Shown: in pieces, positions 11,263 to 23,137 of the stretch
Layout of the letters: every line of letters begins with the position of its first letter
Position numbering within the stretch: position 1 is the stretch's first letter
Source: Myotis daubentonii
Taxonomy: Eukaryota > Chordata > Mammalia > Chiroptera > Vespertilionidae
Length of the DNA: 64,000 nucleotides
Direction: 5' to 3'
Assembly (NCBI RefSeq): GCF_963259705.1
Contig: NC_081841.1
Span: 27,021,244-27,085,243, forward strand
Program-made: the position numbers and the translations under genes
Notes under the pieces: model-generated
Database searches by the model: none
What the model saw: the letters and a program-made list of their open reading frames with translations, nothing else
What the model was told of the DNA's origin: nothing

Positions 11263-12469
11263 TTTCAAAGCTTCCTTATGGCAATACTGTGACAGAAATA
11301 AAACTAGGCAGTTGTTGCTATGCAACATCAGTAGTTTGCCGAGAGACTAGATATATCTTTGCTGTTACTTATCTTTAGTTGAATTTTGAGCAACATTTTT
11401 CTGACTACACAATGTTATCCTGTTCTTATTATGTAAGGGGGAACTGTTGAGATAGGAGATCGGGAGGAAGCACTGAGCTGAGGGTCACAGGGTAATGGGT
11501 GGTCTGCAGCCATCTTGATGCTGGACATTTTATGTCCTCTTCATTTTTTTTGTTCTTTTTCCTTAATTTGTTTTGCTTCCCATTTTCTTCATTTTCATAA
11601 GAACAGATAATGTTTCTTTTAGCCATTCTCTTAATAGCAGTTTCAGTTGGGTTTTGGACTCTGCCCCTTTGAAGCAATAAATATTAGGAAAAAAATGTAT
11701 TCATAGCCAGTTTATCCAATAAATGTCTCTACTTTTCACTTGATAAAAGACATATCAGAATTAATACAATGCCTTTTAAAAAACATTTATCTTTATGCTC
11801 TTGAATAGCTCTGATCCTCAGCCTGTGTGCTAACGAGCAATCCTTATAATTTATTTTCTGTCAGAAAGCTCCTTTCTAAAAAAATAAATAAATAAGAAAA
11901 AAATCTGCACTACAGTAAATCTGCAGTGAATTCCTAAGTGCATCTGGTTCCCAAGCCCTCTTTCTCATTACTGACTCTTTCTGTTTTCCACATCCTCCTC
12001 TGACTCCTGAGCTCTCGCTGACCTATCATTTCCAGGCCTCTCTGCTGAGTCCTCTGCTCTCACTCAAGTACATGCTTGGGTCCATCTGACCCTGCTGCTT
12101 TTTCCCATTCTGAACTCACTGCCAGTAACGTCTGGGGAAGTGCAGGAAGAGCGCTCAAGAATTCGAAGGGGGGATATTCTGTGACCAGACTTAAGGAAAA
12201 ACCTGGGGTTAGCGAGCATTATGGGAAGGGGTAAGCATTCTGAAGAAGACATGTTTTGAGCTAGGAGCGTTGACTCTGTGCTGAGAGAAATGATTAAAGA
12301 ACAACAGGGCTCTCTAATTTGAAAGGAATTCCAGGGCTTTCATGCTGATGCCTGTCCCAACCCATTCCCACCCCCTCTCCTGCCAACGTGTCTATGGTAT
12401 ATCTTTCTGCCCCAGCTAAAATAGATTTGCCTTTCACTTGCCTCACTCGGTTTTCCCAGGATCAACTAA
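11263..12469. other. No recognisable gene
   Basis: Only short frames without recognisable domains. No RNA gene or repeat can be named. Confidence 0.45.
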
Positions 12470-12989
12470 CCTATACTAATAAACGGGTAATATGCTAATT
12501 AGGGCAGATGTCTTCCTGATGGCCTTCCAGACAAAGCTGCAGTGGCTGCGAAGGGCCCAGGCTCAGGCAGCTATGGGCGGCTGTGAAGGGCCCAGGCTCA
12601 GGCTGGCAATGGCAGCAACAGCAGGGTAATGGGGACAGTGCCTTCCCCTTATTCGCCAGGTCTCCTCCTGTAGAGGGAGGCCAGACTGTGGCTTAGGCCA
12701 GGGGCCAAGGCAGAGGTGGTTAGGGGTGATCGGGCCAGCAGGGGGGCAAGTTAGGGTCGATCAGGCCAGCTGGGGGGCAAGGTAGGAGCGATCAGGCCAG
12801 CAGGGGATCAACTTAGGGTCAATCAGGCTGGCAGAGGGGCAAAGGTAGGGGCAATCAGGCTGGCAGGCAGAGGCAGTTAGCCTAAACCGGCTGTCAGACA
12901 TCCCCTGAGGGGTCTCAGATTGGAGAGGGTGCAGGCCAGAATGAGGGACATCCCCCCTCCCGCATGAATTTTGTGCACCGGGCCTCTAG
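12470..12989 (+). mobile_element. Helitron (bat type)
   Basis: The head CTATACTAATAAACGGG followed by TAATATGCTAATT, and the tail CATGAATTTTGTGCACCGGG then CCTCTAG followed by T, match the other Helitrons here. The first bases have drifted from TC. The interior (about 12720-12880) has an approximately 44-bp unit, GATCAGGCCAGCAGGGG-like, repeated about five times. It has no coding capacity. Confidence 0.9.
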
Positions 12990-13063
12990 TTAGATGATAA
13001 ATGGTCAGGACTGAAAGGAACCTTTGAGAAATAGTCTAACTCCCTGATTCCAAAACCAGGAGC

Positions 13064-13106
13064 ATGGAGCTCCAGTGGCGCAATTGTTTAGCGCGCGGTA
13101 CTTATA
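13064..13106 (+). pseudogene. Retroposed 5' half of tRNA-Ile(UAU), with TSD
   Basis: Positions 13069-13106 read GCTCCAGTGGCGCAAT then TGTTTAGCGCGCGGTACTTA then TA. This matches the first 38 nt or so of tRNA-Ile-UAU with about two changes in the D-loop, and homology stops at the anticodon loop. The insertion has five extra 5' bases (ATGGA), no 3' half, no CCA and no poly(A). It is flanked by an exact 13-bp TSD, CAAAACCAGGAGC, at 13051-13063 and 13107-13119. It is not a functional tRNA gene because the anticodon 3' stem, T-arm and B box are absent. The tRNA identity is recalled from knowledge. Confidence 0.85.
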
Positions 13107-13158
13107 CAAAACCAGGAGCCCAGAGACTAGAAGAGACTGGCTAACGTTACATGGCTTA

Positions 13159-13615
13159 TCCTATATAATAAAAGCCAAATATGCTAAGTGTCTGGTTGTC
13201 CAGTCACCCGTTTAACCAATCAAAGTGTAATATGCTAATAATATGCTAAAGCCACTCAATTGCTCACTATGATGTGCACTGACCACCAGGGGGCAGACAG
13301 TCGACCAGTCGCTATGACGTGCACTGACCACCAGGGGGCAGATGCTCTGACCGGTAGGATAGCTTGCTGCTGGGGTCCGGCCAATCAGGACTGAGCGAGG
13401 CAGGCCAGACACGCCCTGGAGCCCTCCCATGATCCCTCCCCAGCTGGCCAACCTCCCACGTCCCAATCGTGCACTAATGGGGTCCCTCAGCCTGGCCTGC
13501 ACCCTCTTGCAGTCTGAGACCCTTCAGGGGATGACAGAGAGTTGGTTTCAGCCTGATCCTGCAGGCCAGGCCAAGGGACCCCACTAGTGCACAAATTCAT
13601 GCACTGGGCCTCTAG
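13159..13615 (+). mobile_element. Helitron carrying two CTCF-like motifs
   Basis: The 5' end TCCTATATAATAAAAGCC follows A. The 3' end is GTGCACAAATTCATGCACTG then GGCCTCTAG, followed by T. Two direct copies of CCACCAGGGGGCAG lie at 13283-13296 and 13328-13341. It is non-autonomous. The open frame at 13212-13502 (minus strand) has no recognisable domain. Confidence 0.94.
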
Positions 13616-13955
13616 TTAGTATTATAAGGAGAGAGGGACCTGGTATCCCTGGCCCTGGCTCTCCAGCTAATGGACTAATTGACTAAAAGAGAGGCCTGAA
13701 GGGTAGAATTTTCAAGCAAGGCCTTATTTTATTGTCTATTTCATGTCTCATGAACAACAAGAGGATGGTGAAACCTTTACAGTCTCAGGCAGAGGAAATG
13801 GAAGACTCAAAGTGATAAAGGGCAAAATTCTACAATTACAGGGATTGATGGTCAGCTTTCAATTAGACCATTCAAACAAGTTCCCGTTTCTCCTATCAGT
13901 ATATCTTGCCCTACAGCCTTCACCAACATTCACATAGCAAACAGATAAGCATTTG
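13616..13955. other. No gene seen
   Basis: The open frame at 13743-13937 is short and unrecognised. Nothing else is supported. Confidence 0.4.
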
Positions 13956-13959
13956 CTAT

Positions 13960-14600
13960 TTCCACATATGGCATTGGGCACTGGAGTACAGAGCTGCAAA
14001 GGGGTACGATTGTGGCCCAGCCCTCAAAATGCTTATGCACTAATGGCTAGGCAAAATCTCAAATGAAACAGAACAAAATGGAAGACAGGGCAAGCAGCAA
14101 ACACCTTCTTTCCTACAGAGAAGGAATAATCCATCACCGCAGTGAGGAAGAAGAGGTCAGAGATGGTTTCACAGAGGAGGTGGCCTTTGAGCCAGGTGCT
14201 AAAGAAAAACCAGGAAAGTGGCAAGTAGGCAGCAAGGAGAGGAGAAGGGCCATCCATGCAGCTGAGGCCACAGCAAGCAGGTGTCTGTGGTTCCCGATGA
14301 CGGGCTGTGGCGCATGGGTATGTGGGAAAGGGAAGCAGGACATTAGGCCGAGAACACAGGCAGGAGCTGGACCCTTGAGGGCCTGCATGCTCATGATAGG
14401 ATTTTGATTAATAAATGCATGACATATTTATAGTCCACTTGAATAGGAAAAAGATTTGCAGCAGTGGCATTTGTACTTTATCCTGTGAGCCACAGGGAGT
14501 AGAAAGGTTTTAATAACAGGAGCATCGTGACTGGATTTGTGTGTTGGAAAGATTTTTAGATTTTCACAACCGACCCTTCAAATGCTAGGTGAAATGAGCA
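13960..14600 (+). repeat. L2-type LINE remnant
   Basis: The motif order agrees with the ancient L2 3' region: CATTGGGCACTGGAGTACAG, GAAGAGGTCAGAGATGG, GAGGTGGCCTTTGAGCCAGG, then GGAGCATCGTGACTGGATTT. The open frames at 14033-14407 on both strands are by-products. Confidence 0.55.
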
Positions 14601-14944
14601 AATGTTGCATCTTTCCACGGGTGAAAGAACTGTAAACGCTAAGCTATATTTACAAAGTGGGGAATATTTCAAGAAGACTTAGCTTGTTGTGTCTGTGGAA
14701 TTCTAAGTAATAATGCTTCTGGGTTAGGAGAAGACGGAGGATGACATCAGCTTTTACACTGCGGGAGCCCTTTGAAGCTCGCCTAAGCTTCTAATGCCAT
14801 TAAACCTTATAAAGTCTTATTTGTAATATACAAAGGAATGACCCCCTGCCTAGACAGCCAGATAATAGCAATCGCTAACATGTGTATAACTCTCTATATT
14901 CACAAAAGACTGTTATTCCATTTTCTGTTTTGTCTCCACAATTG

Positions 14945-15105
14945 GGTAAGAGCAGCATTCTTTTTGTCTCCATTTTACAGATGAGTAGACTGAGACTCAG
15001 AAAGATAAAGGGACTTGCCTAAGATAATGTCAGTCAGGGGCAGAGCTGGGAATTGAACGTGGGTCCTTCTCACTCTACATTCTGATGTTCTTTCCACTGC
15101 AGCTT
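14945..15105 (-). repeat. MIR remnant
   Basis: The run CCATTTTACAGATGAGTAGA then CTTGCCTAAGATAATGTCAG then GGGAATTGAACGTGGGTCC is the reverse-oriented MIR core. Confidence 0.8.
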
Positions 15106-15935
15106 GCTGGTAATCAGCAATCAGCCAGTTTGCCCTCACAGAGATGAGGGGCCGTGACCTGCACCCAAAGCTGCCATCAGTTTACTGCTGATCTTGGCCA
15201 TGTCCTCACCCAATAGGAATAGTCACACCTGCTCACTGATGGTCAGGATGTTGTAAGAATATGATACCACTTTGTGAAGAGTAGGGTGCTAGACAAGTGT
15301 AATGCTCATCTAATTTACTTAGTATCATGGCCTGATCCAAAAAGCCAAGGAACCATCCATTTTTAGAGTTGATGACAAAATACTTTCCCCTTGAATCTAC
15401 CTCTATCACATGGAGAAGGGAAAACAGAAATAGGTCGGATCCTCTTCCAGATCACTTCTGCAACTATAGTGACACATAAACCAGGCATTTAAAAAATTCG
15501 TTTCAAACCAGCAAAATAGGGAGCAGAGTGACTTCACGTTTCAGGAGCTGCAACGCCTTATCTGTGCAATGGAGTTTGATCCAATCAACTCTAGGCTCAT
15601 TTCCTGGCTTCAGACTGAACTGTTCTATGGATAAATAAAACAGGTTTGTGCAAGATCTGATCAAGATCTTTTTCAGCCTCTAGAGGTGATTACCGGGAAC
15701 CTCATTTTTAAAGCCTGCTTCTTGCTGTGAGCCTTGCATTACTGCACCCCGCCCCCAACTTCGGGGACAAGAGAGCCTGAACTGATTCACCAATAAACAG
15801 CCATAAGAGGAAGGCCAGAGGCATAAGGTGATCTCTTGGATAATGCAGCAGCATGAAGAGGTGTCCTCTTTCTTCTCTCCTTGTGGCAGCTACAAGAAAA
15901 AAGGGAAGAGTGCCATGCCCCACCAAAAAAAAAGA
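15106..15935. other. No recognisable gene
   Basis: Nothing identified apart from a possible MIR scrap near 15570. Confidence 0.4.
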
Positions 15936-15950
15936 CAAACAACCTAATTT

Positions 15951-16165
15951 TTTTAAATATAGTTTTATTGATTTAGAGAAGAAGGGATAAGGATAGAGAG
16001 ATAGAAACATCAATGATGAGAGAGAATCATTGATTGTCTGCCTCCTGCACACCCCCACTGGGTATTGAGCCCGCAACCTAGGCATGTGCCCTTGACCAGA
16101 ATCAAACTCAGGGCCCTGGGGTCTGCAGGCCAACACTCTATCCACTGAGTCAAACAGGCTAGAGC
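15951..16165 (-). mobile_element. Ves SINE, antisense, with TSD
   Basis: The antisense head ends in CCACTGAGTCAAACAGGCTA and the tail reads TTTTATTGATTTAGAGA. The TSD is CAAACAACCTAATTT/CAAACAACCTAGTTT at 15936-15950 and 16166-16180 (14 of 15). It sits at the left edge of an old L1. Confidence 0.92.
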
Positions 16166-16180
16166 CAAACAACCTAGTTT

Positions 16181-16970
16181 AAAACAATAGGTAAAGGACT
16201 TGAATAGACATTTCTCAGAAAAAGATATGCAAATGACCAATAAGCACGTGAAAAGATGCTTTGAATCAATAGTCATCAGGGAAATGTTTATCAAAACCAC
16301 AATAACATAGGACTTTACATCCACTAGGATTTCCTGTAATCAAAAACATGCACAATAGTAAATGTTGACAAGAATGTGGAGACCTTTATACATTGCTGGT
16401 GTAGATGATGGAAAATAGTTTGGCAATTCCTCAAAAAGAGAAACAAAACTCTCATGTGACCAGCAGGTCCACTCCTAGATATATACACAAAAGTATTGAA
16501 AATAGGAATGCAAACAGAAAATAGGAATGTTCTTTGCAGCATTATTCACAACAGCCAAAAAGTATGGTAAGCAAAATGTGGTATATGCATACAATGGAAT
16601 ATATTGTCAGCCATAAAAGAGTATGAGTACATGCTACAACTTGGGTAAACCATAAAAACATTATGCTGAGTGAAAGGAGCCAGGCAAAAAAAAACACACA
16701 AATATTCTATGATTACACTTATCTGAAATATCTAGAATAGGCAAATTCATAGAGGCACAAAGTAAATTGAGTTCACCAGGCAACAACAAAAATTGGAGTT
16801 TTTGTTTAATGAGTACAGTTTCTGTTTGGATGATGAAAAAGTTTTGGAAATAGATAATAGTGATTACTGTACAATATTTTTAATGTAATTAAGGCCAAAA
16901 ATTAATCACTCAGAAAGGGTTAAAATGGCAAAATTTTTTTTATATATATTTTACCATAATGAGGAAAAAA
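16181..16970 (+). mobile_element. Old 5'-truncated L1 (ORF2 C-terminal part)
   Basis: Conceptual matches to the L1 ORF2 3' region include GGACTTGAATAGACATTTCT, ATGCAAATGACCAATAAGCA and CAATGGAATATATTGTCAGC. No open frame survives, so it is much older than the L1 at 23909-34015. Confidence 0.75.
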
Positions 16971-16978
16971 AAAAGAAC

Positions 16979-17185
16979 AGAAGCTCAGTAGCTAGAGTAT
17001 CAGCCTGCAGACTGAAGGGTCCTGGGTTCAATTCGGGTCAAGGGCACATGCCTAGGTTGCAGGCTCAATACCCAGTGGGGGTGTGCAGGAGGCAGACAAT
17101 CAATGATTCTCTCTCATCATTGATGTTTCTATCTCTCTCTCTCCCTCTCCCATTCTCTCTGAAATCAGTAAAAATATATTTTTTT
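16979..17185 (+). mobile_element. Ves SINE, head truncated, with TSD
   Basis: The head starts at AAGCTCAGTAGCTAGAG. The B-box-like GGGTTCAATTCGGGTC, the core GGCACATGCC and the CT-rich tail are all present. The TSD AAAAAGAACA flanks it at about 16971-16979 and 17187-17196. Confidence 0.9.
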
Positions 17186-17196
17186 AAAAAAAGAAC

Positions 17197-18492
17197 ATAT
17201 GGAGTTTCCTCAAAAAACTAAAAATGGAACTCCCATTTGACCCAGTGATCCCACTTCTAGGAATATATCCCAAGAAACTAGAAACACCAATTAGAAAGGA
17301 TATCTGCACCCCTTTGTTCATAGCAGCACAATTCACCATAGCTAAGATTTGGAAACAGCCTAAGTGCCCATCAGTAGATGAGTGGATTAAAAAACTGTGG
17401 TACATCTACACAATGGAATACTAAGCTGTGGTAAAAATGAAGGCGTTCTTACCATTTGCAACAGCATGGATGGAACTGAAGAGCATTATGCTAATGATAT
17501 AAGCCAGTCAGAGAAAGATAAATACCACATGATCTCACTCATTTGTGGGATATAATGAACAACAAAAACTGATGAACAAAAACAGATCCAGAGACAGAGA
17601 CGCATCAATCAGACCGTCAAACCTCAGAAGGAAGGTAGGGGTAAGGGGGAGATGCCGGGAGCCGGTCCATCCTTGCTGTTTCAAGGGACCTGGCATATAT
17701 GGCATACGGTTCTTAATATGTTTGCTCACCTTCTTGGCACTGTGTTTTAACCAAGGTCACCTCTCCGAGAAAGGTTGAATCCCCAGGTAGGGATTTTCCC
17801 CTGAAGTTAGGGAGGGAATAAAACCCCTCAACTAAGTGCCAGGCGGGTAATTAATCCCTTTAACTACGAACAATCATGCTTAAACTACATAATCTTTTCT
17901 CCCTGGAATGGAGATAAGAAACGCCTAACCTTTGTAATAGAGATTGATAGGATTGAATCAACTGGTATAAATACAATTGTAACAAGACAGAAACACTCAG
18001 AGCTTAGAACAGAATTCAGAAGACAGAACCTACACGGAGCCTGGAGACAGAAGAACTTCGCTGGAGAGAACATGGCAAGGGATCCTGGACTGAACCTGAC
18101 TACAGAGATTGGCAGGAGAACCTGACTGGAACCTGGACACTGAACCTGACTGGAGAGCCTGGACAGAACCTGGCTGGAGATCCTAAGCAGAACCTCTCTG
18201 GAGATCGAGACCAGAACTTGGCTGGAGATCCTGGCTAGGCTGCTGATCAACTGAACGCTGTCTCCGTGTCATTCCTTCTTCGCCGACTCCGTCTACGCCT
18301 TTGGGGACCCCTGGACCCACTGGGGCTGGACCCCGGCAGGGAGAGATCAACCAAAGGACTTATATGCAAGCATACAGGCCTCACCAATGGACACAGACAA
18401 CAGGGGGTGAGGGACTGAGTGGGGGGAAGGGGGTAACGTGGGGATAAGGACACATACGTAATAACTTAATCAATAAAAAATAAAATAAAAAG
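17197..18492 (+). mobile_element. 5'-truncated L1 interrupted by a solo LTR
   Basis: The left part (17197-17652) encodes the ORF2 C-terminus. One frame, 17224-17424, closely matches residues near the end of the ORF2 frame at 32093-33721 but stops early. The right part (18339-18492) is the L1 3' UTR, including TGCAAGCATACAGGCC and an A-rich tail. The two halves are the same L1, split by the LTR at 17653-18338. Confidence 0.9.
17653..18338 (+). mobile_element. Solo LTR, class II (ERVK-like), copy 1
   Basis: It starts TGCCGGGAGCC and ends CCCGGCA, giving a perfect 7-bp terminal inverted repeat. An exact 6-bp TSD, GGGAGA, lies at 17647-17652 and 18339-18344. A 6-bp TSD is typical of ERVK/beta-type proviruses. 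GGTATAAATAC near 17965 is a TATA box. After it come imperfect repeats of a GAGAACCTGGACAGAACC-like unit. No internal genes: the solo form arises by LTR-LTR recombination. Copies 2 and 3 are at 36119 and 61882. Confidence 0.94.
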
Positions 18493-19030
18493 GACAGAAG
18501 AGGTCAGAGCTTGCTGTAAGATGTCTAAGGCCAGAGCAGAAGAAAGTGCCACGTGGTGGGCACAGAGCCATAACCTGGTTGGGAAGGACAAGTGTCCCCT
18601 CGGGTCCTGTTTCCTGAGGTGTGCAGAAGATAAACTCCACAGCTGGCTGCAGGCCCTGAGCAGGGAGCCGTGGAGGGCAGGTGGCCATGGACCTTACAAA
18701 GAACCATCAACACCAGTGGAGCATCAGGATGAAGCCTTATCGGCAGAGCCTACAGGAATCCCCATGCTCCCACTGGACCTGCAAGCAACCAGCCAGAGCA
18801 GTGGCGATGGCCAAAGGAAGGTGGGAAGATGGCACCCTGTGGGTTCCTCACCCCATGCCTGACCCAGCCTCAGGAGGAAGATTGAGGGAGGTGAAAGAGA
18901 ACGGTGCCTGTTCCCTCTAGACCCCTGGATCTGCCACTTTAACCTTAACCAGGGGAAGGAGGAGGAGAGCTTTGAATTAACTATAATATAGGTGGTTTTA
19001 GACAGAGAGCCTAGGGCTCACAAATTGAAA
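18493..19030 (+). other. Unrecognised open frame (18521-18862), otherwise no gene
   Basis: A 113-codon frame starts MSKARAEESATWWAQSH and overlaps another forward frame (18681-18920). I recognise no domain, and two overlapping frames of similar length argue against coding. The GC content is higher than nearby. It could be a decayed processed pseudogene or chance. No poly(A) tail or TSD was found. Confidence 0.25.
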
Positions 19031-19044
19031 CAAGACTATTCTGG

Positions 19045-19355
19045 GCTCACTAACTTTACAACTAAAGGAAATAAAAAAAGAAGAACTAAGCCCAAAGTTA
19101 GCAAAAGGAATAAAACAACAGGATCAGAGTAGAAATAAATGATGTAGAGTACAGAAAAATAATGGAAATGATCAATGAAACAAAGAGCTGGTTTTCTTAG
19201 AAAGGATTTTTTTTTATATAACAAACTGGCCCTGGCTGGGCAGCTCAGTTGGTTAGAGCATCATCCAAATACATCAAGGTTTCAGGTTTGATCCCTAGTT
19301 AGGGCACATACAAGAATCAACCAGAATTCATAACTAAGTGCAGCAACAAAGCAAT

Positions 19356-19417
<62 letters not shown>

Positions 19418-20515
19418 CCTCACACCCTCTCTCTCTCATTCTCTCTCTCTTTCTCTTTCTCTCTATCTCTCCCTCTCTTTGCTTCTCTTTCTCTCTTAAA
19501 AAAAAGACAAGCTTAAGAAAATAAGAGAGAAGACTCGAAAAATAAGAGGGAAGATCTTACAACTGATACTATAGAAGTACAAAGGGTCATAAGAGATTGC
19601 TATGAGCAATTATATACCAACAAATTGGATAACCTAAAAAGAAACTGATAAATTCCTAGAAAAACACAACCTACCAAGCCTAATTTTGAAAAATAGAAAA
19701 TTGGAAGAGACTAATAATGACTAAGGAGACTGAATCAGTACTCAAAAAATTTCCAACAAAAAAATAGCCTAGGGTGAGATGGTGAATGCTACCAAATGTT
19801 TAAAGAAGAATTAATGCCAATCCTTCTCAAACTCCTTCCAAAAAATGAAGAGAAGGAAAAACTCCAGACTCATTTTACAAAGCCAGCATCACCCTGGTGC
19901 CAAAGCCAGATATGAACACTACAAGAAAACCACAGGCCCAAATCCTGCTGAATATACACAAAAAAATCCTCAACAAAATATTATCTAACTGAATTTTAAC
20001 AGCTTATTAAAAGGATTACACACCATACTCAAGTTGGATTTATCACTGTGATGCAAGGATGGTCCAACATATGCAAATCAATAAATGCAATAAACCACAG
20101 TAATAAAAGAGAAAAATCATATGATCACCTTTGTAGATATAGAAATAGAATTTGACAAAATACAACATCCCTTTATGATAAAAAATGTTCAGTAATTTGG
20201 GTATAGAAAGAATGTACTTCAACCTAATAAAGGCCATATATGACAACTAACATATATTCAATGGCAAAAATTGAAAGCTTTTTCTCTAAGACCAGGAACA
20301 AAACAAGGGTGATTACTCTCACCACTCTTATTCAACATAGTATACTAGAAGTCCTAACCAGAGAAATCAGCAAGAAAAAGAAATAAAAGGCATTCAAATT
20401 AGACAGGAAAAAAGTAAAATTTTCTGTGGCAGATGATATGATCTTATATACAGGAAATCCTAATGACTCTACCAAAAAGCTATTAGAACTAATCAACAAA
20501 TTTATAATTATTTGA
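19045..20515 (+). mobile_element. Old L1 ORF2 fragment with a Ves insertion
   Basis: Degraded ORF2 sequence includes ACAAAGAGCTGGTTTTCTTA, TACACACCATACTCAAGTTG and GCAGATGATATGATCTTATA, the last encoding the reverse transcriptase ADDM-type motif. Stops and frameshifts are frequent. It ends abruptly near 20515 without a tail. Confidence 0.85.
19229..19500 (+). mobile_element. Ves-related SINE, older subfamily
   Basis: The head GCCCTGGCTGGGCAGCTCAG and core AGGGCACATACAAGAATCAA differ from the main Ves group. The CT module has expanded to about 55 bp of pure CT (19359-19414) plus further CT-rich sequence. It lies within the L1 fragment. Confidence 0.85.
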
Positions 20516-21410
20516 TACTGTTAATCACTCCTTTCATTACACCTCTCTCCTGGCTTTTGGGATGTCATGTATGTCTGGTTTTCCCCTTCTCTTTATTTCT
20601 GGTACTTCTCATTCTCCTTATATAATTCCCACTTATTGAAGGTAAACACTCCCTACCTAGGATTTTGTTTCTTGGATTTTTTTCGCATCCACATTCTCTA
20701 ACTACACAATCATCATTCTCAAAATTTCAAATCTCACATATATCATATATTTGGAGCAGACAACACAAACTTACAGTATCAATAAATACAGTACAGTACA
20801 TTAAATGTAATTCATCTTAAAATTTTATTAACATTTTCTTTTCTCTAGCTTACTTTATTATATAGTGTATAATACAATATAATATAAAATGTGTGTCAAT
20901 TGACTATTTATGTTATTGGGAAAGCTTACATTACAGTCAACAGGAAGCTGTTAATAGTTAAGTGTTATGGAAGTCAAAAGTCACGTGAATTTTTTAACTT
21001 CGTGAGAAGTTGCTGACTTGTCTGTAAAATGAGGAAGATCAAACATTATATTTAGGGACCTTTCAGAAATATTATTTGATGCTTCTATACTTGACTTGGA
21101 AAGCACTCTATTTATTTCATGCATTTTTCTAGGTACTTGTACCAACCTCAAAACCACATTTTAATCATAACATAGAATAAGGTTCAAAGCCATGCTTTAT
21201 AGATTTCTTAATTTATTACAGACTTATTTAAAAATATTTTGTGTAATTGTCCAGAATATCCTTGCCTATTCATCAAGATTTCAGGGGCAGAAGAGAAGAT
21301 AAATAGATTGTTTTTACTAAAGTTGAAATGAACAGCTCTGAATTCCAGCAAATATAGCAGAAGAAACACCATTTTCCCTTCAAGTCCAACAGAGAATTAT
21401 TTGCTTCCTT
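20516..21410. other. No recognisable gene; AT-rich
   Basis: No frame or motif to report. A MIR-like scrap (TTGCTGACTTGTCTGTAAAA) lies near 21010. Confidence 0.4.
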
Positions 21411-21412
21411 AT

Positions 21413-22215
21413 GATGGTTAATTTTATGTGTCAACTTAGCTTGGGCACAGTGCCCAAATACTTGGCCAAACATGTCTAGATGTTGATAGACTGACATTTA
21501 AGCTTTGAGAAAAGCAGATTATTCTCCATAATGTGGGTGGGTCTCACCAATCAGTTGAAGACCTTAGGAAAAAGACTGAGGAAGAGGAAATTCTGCCAGC
21601 AAACTGCCTTTGGACTTGAGCTGAAATATTAACATCAACTCCTCCCTGGGTCTCCACACTTGCCTACCCTGCAAATCTTGGACTTGTCTGTCGCCATTGC
21701 TAGCCTTAAAGATGGAAGGAAGAAGATCATAAGCCAATGAACAAATGTGGGCAGCTTCTAGAAGCTGGAAAAGGACTATGACCCTCAGCTAAAACAGTGG
21801 TCTTGAGGGAAAAGAGATTTGTGTGACCCCTGGTGTGGTTTTCAGGAATGCATTGTGAACACAAACAAGGACTGCCTGTACTGTTATATAAAATGGAAAC
21901 AGCAAACTAGTGTGTGAGTGAACTCTGAAATGTACCCTGCAACCACCCACTGGAACAGGTACAAGACAAATAATGATCCCAATGGAACTTGGGAAAGAGC
22001 ACTAAAGGGAATTTAATATTGTTCCCTGACTTATCTTTGTTTATAGAGGGTTAATTGTTTTCCTCAATCCTGTGATGAAAAGAACTGGAGGAGACAAGAA
22101 GAGCAAGAGCAATTTGGTTCTCAGTGAGTTCTCAATAAGTGATTGTTGAACTGCAATATATGTCCATCCTTTTAGTTCTGCTTCTCTGAAGAACCCAACT
22201 ATAATAACTTCTTAG
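21413..22215 (+). repeat. Ancient LTR-like repeat remnant
   Basis: The start GATGGTTAATTTTATGTGTC then AACTTAGCTTGGGC, and the end TTCTGCTTCTCTGAAGAACC, match the two ends of a common ancient mammalian repeat that I cannot name with certainty. The central 21770-22110 portion looks unrelated and may be a later insertion. Confidence 0.5.
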
Positions 22216-23137
22216 ACACAGAAGAAAAGAGCAGCCCCATACCATCCTGCTCTTACCCCCGTCCTGTGATCCAAGAAGGGCTCGCCTCAGCCAAGAGGGC
22301 TCATCCACTCAATGATGAGTGAAAGTAAATGGGATCTGCAAACTATAAAGCTGCATGTGCATGTATGCTAACATAACAATTTGTGTCATCACTATCATAA
22401 TTTTAGAAATTCCATTTGAAACACTAGATACAAGTACGTATGCTCAGCATTATATAATGTGAAAGGCTGGAATTTCTAAGAGAAGGCAGACCACACAGGC
22501 AGGATGATATTGTGCTCTGCTTCCACAACCCACCAGCCCAGCCACACATCAGATTATTAAAATCACTCCTGTGAAAGAACAGAATTCGTTGATTATGCAT
22601 TCATCCCACATAGCTCTTGGCTCTAGCAATGCTCTACACCTCCAGAGACCTCTCATCTTCCTCTTCATCTACATTATCCAGAAAAGAAAAAAGTCAGCTG
22701 TCACAGGGAGTGATCTTTTTAGCACTTTTCCAATCAAAACCAGCCTTTGCTGACTTCCTAGAATAAATCCTGTCCTGGTCTCCAAAAATCTATGTTGCTT
22801 TTTTAGTGCACTAGCTCCACCTAGTGACTCCTGGAGAGAATGCACCCAAATTTTGGATCCAGTTTACAAAATTGACAGCTAAATATCAGGCAATGTATTT
22901 CAATGGCCAGACCGAGATTTTCATTCCAGAGACTTTCAGGGAACACTGTACATTGCTCATTTTAGGAGTACCTAGAATAAGGGTAATAACATGAACACTG
23001 AGTTCGGACACCTCTGAGTTCAAATACCTGCTCTATTTCTTACCACTTTTTCCTGTGTGACTTTGGACAAGTCATTTACCTTATTTAAGTTTTTTTTTGT
23101 AAAAATAAGTAATTCTTATCTAAGCTTTGTTTTAATT
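22216..23137. other. No gene; MIR remnant near 22990-23100
   Basis: The MIR-like order GAGTTCAAATACCTGCTCTA then GTGTGACTTTGGACAAGTCA is clear. The rest is unassigned. Confidence 0.55.

Noticed and set aside
13069..13106. A functional tRNA-Ile gene
   Set aside because: Only the 5' half is present. There is no T-arm, acceptor 3' strand or B box.
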